Below, piece after piece: positions 5,874 through 8,840 of a stretch of DNA of 8,840 nucleotides. The translations under genes were made by a program, and so were the position numbers. Positions within the stretch are counted from its first letter, which is position 1. Every line of letters starts with the position of its first letter. The notes beneath the pieces are model-generated. The model saw only the letters and a program-made list of their open reading frames with translations. It was not told where the DNA came from and ran no database searches. Origin of the DNA: Cryomorphaceae bacterium (GTDB lineage Bacteria > Bacteroidota > Bacteroidia > Flavobacteriales > Schleiferiaceae); contig DMDX01000135.1 in the NCBI GenBank assembly GCA_003451355.1, forward strand, positions 1,014-9,853, given 5' to 3'.

Positions 5874-6628
5874 TAGCCCGATAGATTGTAAAGGGCGCGT
5901 GCCGCGCCAAAGACCACGGCGGCCATGACGACCCAGCGTACTGCGGGTTGGGCGGCCGGAATCCGCACGACGTAGCGCGCTCCGATCCAGGCTCCGAGGG
6001 CTGAACCCACGGCCAGCCAGAGTGCGGCGCTCCAGACGATGTCGCCCATAAAGAGGTAGATGAGGGTGGCCGGCAGGGCGAGCACTAAGGCTAAGATGAG
6101 TTTGATCACATTGGCGTCGCGCAAGGTCCAGCGCTGCACTAGTACGAGGGCGGCGAGCATCATGACCCCGATGCCCATTTGCACGAATCCACCATAAAGG
6201 CCAATCGCAAAGAAGGTTAGCCAGCTCATCAGCCCGCCCTCGCGGCGTTCGCCCACCGCTAGCCAGCGCGATGGTTTGGTGAATAACGTAAAAAGCATGG
6301 CGGTCATCACTACGGCAATGCTGGCCTCCATAAAGGTGGGCGAGGCGAGGCTTCCGACGATGCCACCGAGCAGGCTGCCTGCAAAAGTGGGCAGGGCCAG
6401 GCGATGGCTGGCGCGCATTAGGTAGCGTTTGCGCTGGGAAGGGCGCACACTCAGCACCGCAGTGACGGTTTGGGCGAGTACTCCAATGCGGTTGGTGGCG
6501 TTGGCAACCGATCCGTTCAGGCCCGAGCCGAGCAGCAGCGAGAGGGTTATGGCGGAACCGTTACCCGCCAAGGTATTGACCACCCCGGCGACGAGTCCGC
6601 CGGCGAAAAAAAGGAGGTCGTGGACCAT
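5870..6628 (-). CDS. TSUP (TauE/SafE, DUF81) family membrane permease
   Basis: Inner-membrane protein of 252 residues with roughly seven to eight hydrophobic segments. The family exports or imports sulfur-containing or organic anions; the substrate here is unknown. The two half-repeats typical of the family are visible: GLVAGVVNTLAGNGSAIT (11-28), corresponding to the usual GxxxGxxxxxxGxGGG region but with GNG in place of GGG, and the second-half motif AIGLYGGFVQMGIGVMML (141-158). The central basic stretch (RPSQRKRYLMR, 62-72) is a likely cytoplasmic loop. The ATG at 6628 follows TACCTTTGCCGCC directly, so the message is probably leaderless. The gene starts divergently from the lipoprotein-pfkA-priA block and is first in a minus-strand run with the methyltransferase. 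Its TAG stop lies in a heptamer array. Confidence 0.88.
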   Translation of the reverse strand: MVHDLLFFAGGLVAGVVNTLAGNGSAITLSLLLGSGLNGSVANATNRIGVLAQTVTAVLSVRPSQRKRYLMRASHRLALPTFAGSLLGGIVGSLASPTFMEASIAVVMTAMLFTLFTKPSRWLAVGERREGGLMSWLTFFAIGLYGGFVQMGIGVMMLAALVLVQRWTLRDANVIKLILALVLALPATLIYLFMGDIVWSAALWLAVGSALGAWIGARYVVRIPAAQPAVRWVVMAAVVFGAARALYNLSGY

Positions 6629-6633
6629 GGCGG

Positions 6634-6641
6634 CAAAGGTA
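6634..6641 (-). promoter_or_regulatory. -7 promoter element of the TSUP gene
   Basis: The minus strand reads CTACCTTTGCCGCCATG, with a perfect TAnnTTTG and the same 5-base CCGCC spacer to the ATG as the methyltransferase gene. A leaderless transcript is predicted. The element sits in the 33-base divergent spacer shared with the lipoprotein gene. Confidence 0.65.
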
Positions 6642-6648
6642 GGGGATG

Positions 6649-6656
6649 TACTTTAG
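6649..6656 (+). promoter_or_regulatory. Probable -7 element of the lipoprotein-pfkA-priA block
   Basis: TACTTTAG lies 5 bases before the lipoprotein ATG, the same spacing as in the minus-strand genes, and differs from TAnnTTTG at one position (A for T). It would make the mRNA leaderless and would start transcription 8 bases beyond the end of the opposing TSUP element. It is the only promoter candidate seen for this block. Confidence 0.4.
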
Positions 6657-6661
6657 CACAC

Positions 6662-7009
6662 ATGAATAAAAGCTTGTTTGTTCTTGGAATTCTAGGCCTC
6701 GCGGCCTGCCAAAGTGAGCCTGAAGCGGGTACGATTGCCTTTACAGCGACCGTCGATACGCTCGAGGTCGATGCCCTGCGCTGCTATGCCGTGAACTACG
6801 AGGTCTGGGGTAGCCCGAGCGACACGGCGGGCACGAACTTAGCGGTGCGCGGAATCCTGACTGCCGGTGCGGTCACCGACAGCAACAAGGCCGTCGACTA
6901 CCTGCCGGCGGGAGACACCCTGCGTGGTAGCTTCTACTACTTGAGCGTTCCGGTCACGGCCGGCCCCCCCAAACTCGACCTGAACGTCACTAAAATCGAC
7001 CAGCCATGA
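6662..7009 (+). CDS. Small lipoprotein, unknown function
   Basis: Hypothetical protein of 115 residues. The N terminus MNKSLFVLGILGLAACQ is a clear type II signal with lipobox LAAC and Cys16 as the lipidated residue; Gln at +2 gives no obvious inner-membrane retention signal. The mature part is about 100 residues, lacks long helices by eye and alternates polar and hydrophobic residues (TIAFTATVDTL, YAVNYEVWG, RGSFYYLSVPV), suggesting a small beta-sandwich. One further Cys is at residue 41. The in-frame ATG at 6662 is preferred because upstream extension runs through the divergent TSUP gene and would bury the signal peptide. The TGA overlaps the pfkA ATG as ATGA. No family was recognised. The link with pfkA is positional only. 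Confidence 0.8.
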   Translation: MNKSLFVLGILGLAACQSEPEAGTIAFTATVDTLEVDALRCYAVNYEVWGSPSDTAGTNLAVRGILTAGAVTDSNKAVDYLPAGDTLRGSFYYLSVPVTAGPPKLDLNVTKIDQP

Positions 7010-7974
7010 AGCACATTGGCGTACTGACCTCAGGGGGCGACGCCCCCGGCATGAATGCCTGCGTGCGGGCCGTGGTGCGCACCGCCGACCGCTTGGGCCT
7101 GCAGTGCACCGGATTTTACCGCGGATACGACGGCGTGCTTTCAAACGAGCACATGCCCCTGACGCGCTTTGACGTGCGCAACATCATTCACCGCGGCGGA
7201 ACCTTTCTGCAAACGGCGCGGAGCGACGAGTTCCGCACCCCTGAAGGCCGCGCCAAGGCGGCCGCCAACCTGCGTGCCCTGGGCATCGAAGGCCTTGTGG
7301 TGGTGGGCGGAGACGGTTCGTTCACCGGCGCCAAATTGCTCAGCGAAGAGCACGGAATCCGCGTCATGGGCTGCCCCGGCACCATCGACAACGACCTATT
7401 TGGAACCGACTACACCATCGGCTACCAAACCGCCGTCGATACCGCCGTAGAGGCCGTCGACAAGATCCGCGACACGGCCGTCTCGCACAACCGCCTCTTT
7501 TTTGTCGAAGTCATGGGCCGCGACGCCGGTTTCATCGCGCTGCGTACGGGTGTGGCTAGTGGGGCAGAGGGCGTGCTGATTCCCGAAACCACCACCGACA
7601 TCGACCGGCTGATTAATTACCTGCGTTCCGACCACCAAAAAAAGCGCCGTTCGGGCATCGTCATCGTCGCCGAGGGCGACGACAGCGGCGGAGCCTATGC
7701 GGTCGCCAAGCAGGTACAGGCCGAGTTCCCCGACTGGGACACCAAAGTCACCATCTTGGGCCATACCCAGCGCGGAGGCAAGCCCAACGCCTTTGACCGT
7801 ATCCTCGCGAGCCGCATGGGCCACGCGGCCGTAAACGCCCTGATGGCCGGACGCAATCGCGAAATGGTCGGCGTTCAGGGCCACGAGGTGGTGTATGTTT
7901 CCTTTGAACAAGCCATCAAGCACCACGCCCGCATCAGTCCCTACCTGCTCGAGCTCGTCGACGCCCTCTCGTAA
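7006..7974 (+). CDS. pfkA: ATP-dependent 6-phosphofructokinase
   Basis: Glycolytic enzyme converting fructose 6-phosphate and ATP to fructose 1,6-bisphosphate in the cytoplasm. At 322 residues it matches the E. coli PfkA type (320). Visible motifs are TSGGDAPGMN (8-17), VVGGDGS (99-105) with Gly104, the residue that marks ATP rather than pyrophosphate use, PGTIDND (124-130) with the catalytic base Asp128 (E. coli Asp127), MGRDAGF (170-176), IPE (192-194) and LGHTQRGG near residue 250. The ATG overlaps the lipoprotein stop (ATGA), and the TAA overlaps the priA ATG (TAATG), so it is the centre of a three-gene translationally linked run. No promoter of its own is seen. Identification is secure; allosteric properties cannot be read from this. 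Confidence 0.97.
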   Translation: MKHIGVLTSGGDAPGMNACVRAVVRTADRLGLQCTGFYRGYDGVLSNEHMPLTRFDVRNIIHRGGTFLQTARSDEFRTPEGRAKAAANLRALGIEGLVVVGGDGSFTGAKLLSEEHGIRVMGCPGTIDNDLFGTDYTIGYQTAVDTAVEAVDKIRDTAVSHNRLFFVEVMGRDAGFIALRTGVASGAEGVLIPETTTDIDRLINYLRSDHQKKRRSGIVIVAEGDDSGGAYAVAKQVQAEFPDWDTKVTILGHTQRGGKPNAFDRILASRMGHAAVNALMAGRNREMVGVQGHEVVYVSFEQAIKHHARISPYLLELVDALS

Positions 7975-8840
7975 TGGCCGCAGCGCGCTGGGTAGACGTC
8001 GTCGTGCCCGTGCCGGTGCGCACGGCCTTCACCTACGCTTGGTCGCTCGACCGCGAGCCTGAACCAGGGCTGCGCGTCTTTGTTCCCTTCGGGCGGAACC
8101 GAGTGCTGCTCGGCGTCGTAATCGCCGTGCGCCCCGACGCGCCTGACTACCCCGCCAAAGAAGTGCTTCGCTGCGTCGACGAGCACCCCAGCTTTCAGCG
8201 CCAGCAGCTCGCGCTGTGGTACTGGATGGCCGAGTACTACCTCTGTGCGCCCGGCGAGGCCATGGCGGCCTCGATGCCCGGATTCATGCAGGTCGAGCCC
8301 GACGACGAGTCTACCTACACCCTGCGCGACGACGGAGTGTGGTCGCTGCGGTTTGCGGCGCCCCGCCACGATTCCGACGCGGTCAATCGCGCCTTTGCGT
8401 CCCTTTCGCGCGCCAAGCTCCAGGCCGAAGCCCTGCTGCGCTACTTTCAGTTGGCCCTAGAGGCTGAGCCCGAAGACAACCGCCACCCCTGGGTTGCTGT
8501 GGCGGCCCTCACCGCCGAGGGTTCGGACGTCAAGCCCGCCCACCTTTCGGCCCTCGTCGAGCGCGGAATCCTCGAGCGCGAGCTGCGTCCCCTCGACCGA
8601 AGTCTCGACCTGGGCGATTCCCTGTCGCTTCCTGAGCTAAGCCCGGCCCAACAGGCAGCGCTTGATGCGCTCGAAGCGAAGGAACACGCGCAACTTCCGA
8701 AGCTCCTCTGGGGCGCCACGGGGTCGGGCAAGACCGAGGTGTACCTGCACCTCGCGGCCCACGCCCTCGAGGAAGGCAAGCATGTTTTATTGATGGTTCC
8801 TGAAATCGGACTGGTTCCGCAGGTGGTGCAGCGCGCGGGC
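7974..8840 (+). CDS. priA: Primosomal protein N' (PriA helicase), 3'-truncated by window edge
   Basis: Replication restart helicase that recognises stalled forks and loads the replicative helicase. The first 289 residues are visible, in frame to the last base of the window. The N-terminal 3'-DNA-end-binding domain shows the usual pattern (RTAFTYAW, then PGLRVFVPFGRNRVLLGVVI, residues 16-50), followed by a winged-helix region (about 105-220). The helicase domain opens with LSPAQQAALDAL, Walker A GATGSGKT (247-254, Lys253) plus EVYL, and motif Ia VPEIGLVPQ (275-283). The DEAH box, Zn-binding cysteines and C-terminal domain are beyond the window. The Walker A position fits a full length of roughly 730-830 residues. 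The start overlaps the pfkA stop by one base (TAATG). Confidence 0.95.
   Translation, partial: MAAARWVDVVVPVPVRTAFTYAWSLDREPEPGLRVFVPFGRNRVLLGVVIAVRPDAPDYPAKEVLRCVDEHPSFQRQQLALWYWMAEYYLCAPGEAMAASMPGFMQVEPDDESTYTLRDDGVWSLRFAAPRHDSDAVNRAFASLSRAKLQAEALLRYFQLALEAEPEDNRHPWVAVAALTAEGSDVKPAHLSALVERGILERELRPLDRSLDLGDSLSLPELSPAQQAALDALEAKEHAQLPKLLWGATGSGKTEVYLHLAAHALEEGKHVLLMVPEIGLVPQVVQRAG

Noticed and set aside
6470..6661. Upstream extension of the small lipoprotein
   Set aside because: It would run through the divergent TSUP gene and its promoter and would bury a clear lipoprotein signal peptide.
1..8840. Frequent GGA-ATY for Gly-Ile, suggesting a codon-pair signal
   Set aside because: GGC-ATC is also common for the same pair in ppk1, pfkA and the minus-strand genes, so it is at most a mild codon bias.

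Overview
The window is a gene-dense chromosomal stretch from a GC-rich member of the Bacteroidota, probably a free-living heterotroph. This rests on three things: near-exact matches to the Bacteroidota -7 promoter element (TAnnTTTG) just before four gene starts, the absence of convincing Shine-Dalgarno sequences, and Bacteroidota-like lipoproteins. The lineage is inferred from these features, not from a database search. There is no tRNA, rRNA, CRISPR array, insertion sequence or phage gene, and no gap over 300 bases without a gene.

Left block (1-3627, + strand): the 3' three quarters of ppk1 (polyphosphate kinase) overlaps by ATGA a short-form Ppx/GppA exopolyphosphatase. The phosphatase overlaps by 25 bases a TTG-started secreted lipoprotein esterase with an N-terminal starch-binding-like domain. 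The first two genes make and break polyphosphate and are probably co-translated.

Middle block (3704-6628, - strand; transcription order right to left): a TSUP (TauE/SafE) permease, a class I SAM methyltransferase, a ZIP-family metal transporter with an altered metal site (joined to the methyltransferase by ATGA), and a typical 2-Cys peroxiredoxin. Each of the four has its own TAC[C/T]TTTG element. In three of them it sits only 4-5 bases before the ATG, so these mRNAs are predicted to be leaderless or nearly so.

Right block (6662-8840, + strand): a 115-residue lipoprotein, ATP-dependent 6-phosphofructokinase (pfkA) and the 5' third of priA (replication restart helicase), joined by ATGA and TAATG overlaps. 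priA runs off the window end. The block starts from a 33-base divergent spacer shared with the TSUP gene.

The most unusual structure is a dispersed family of degenerate heptamers, consensus CTnGYnn on the sense strand, placed immediately 3' of four genes (esterase, peroxiredoxin, ZIP, TSUP). In two cases they supply the stop codon. Between the convergent esterase and peroxiredoxin genes, two such arrays face each other and form an inverted repeat. I found no convincing new multi-gene system; the genes are mostly housekeeping, and the novelty lies in the non-coding signals.
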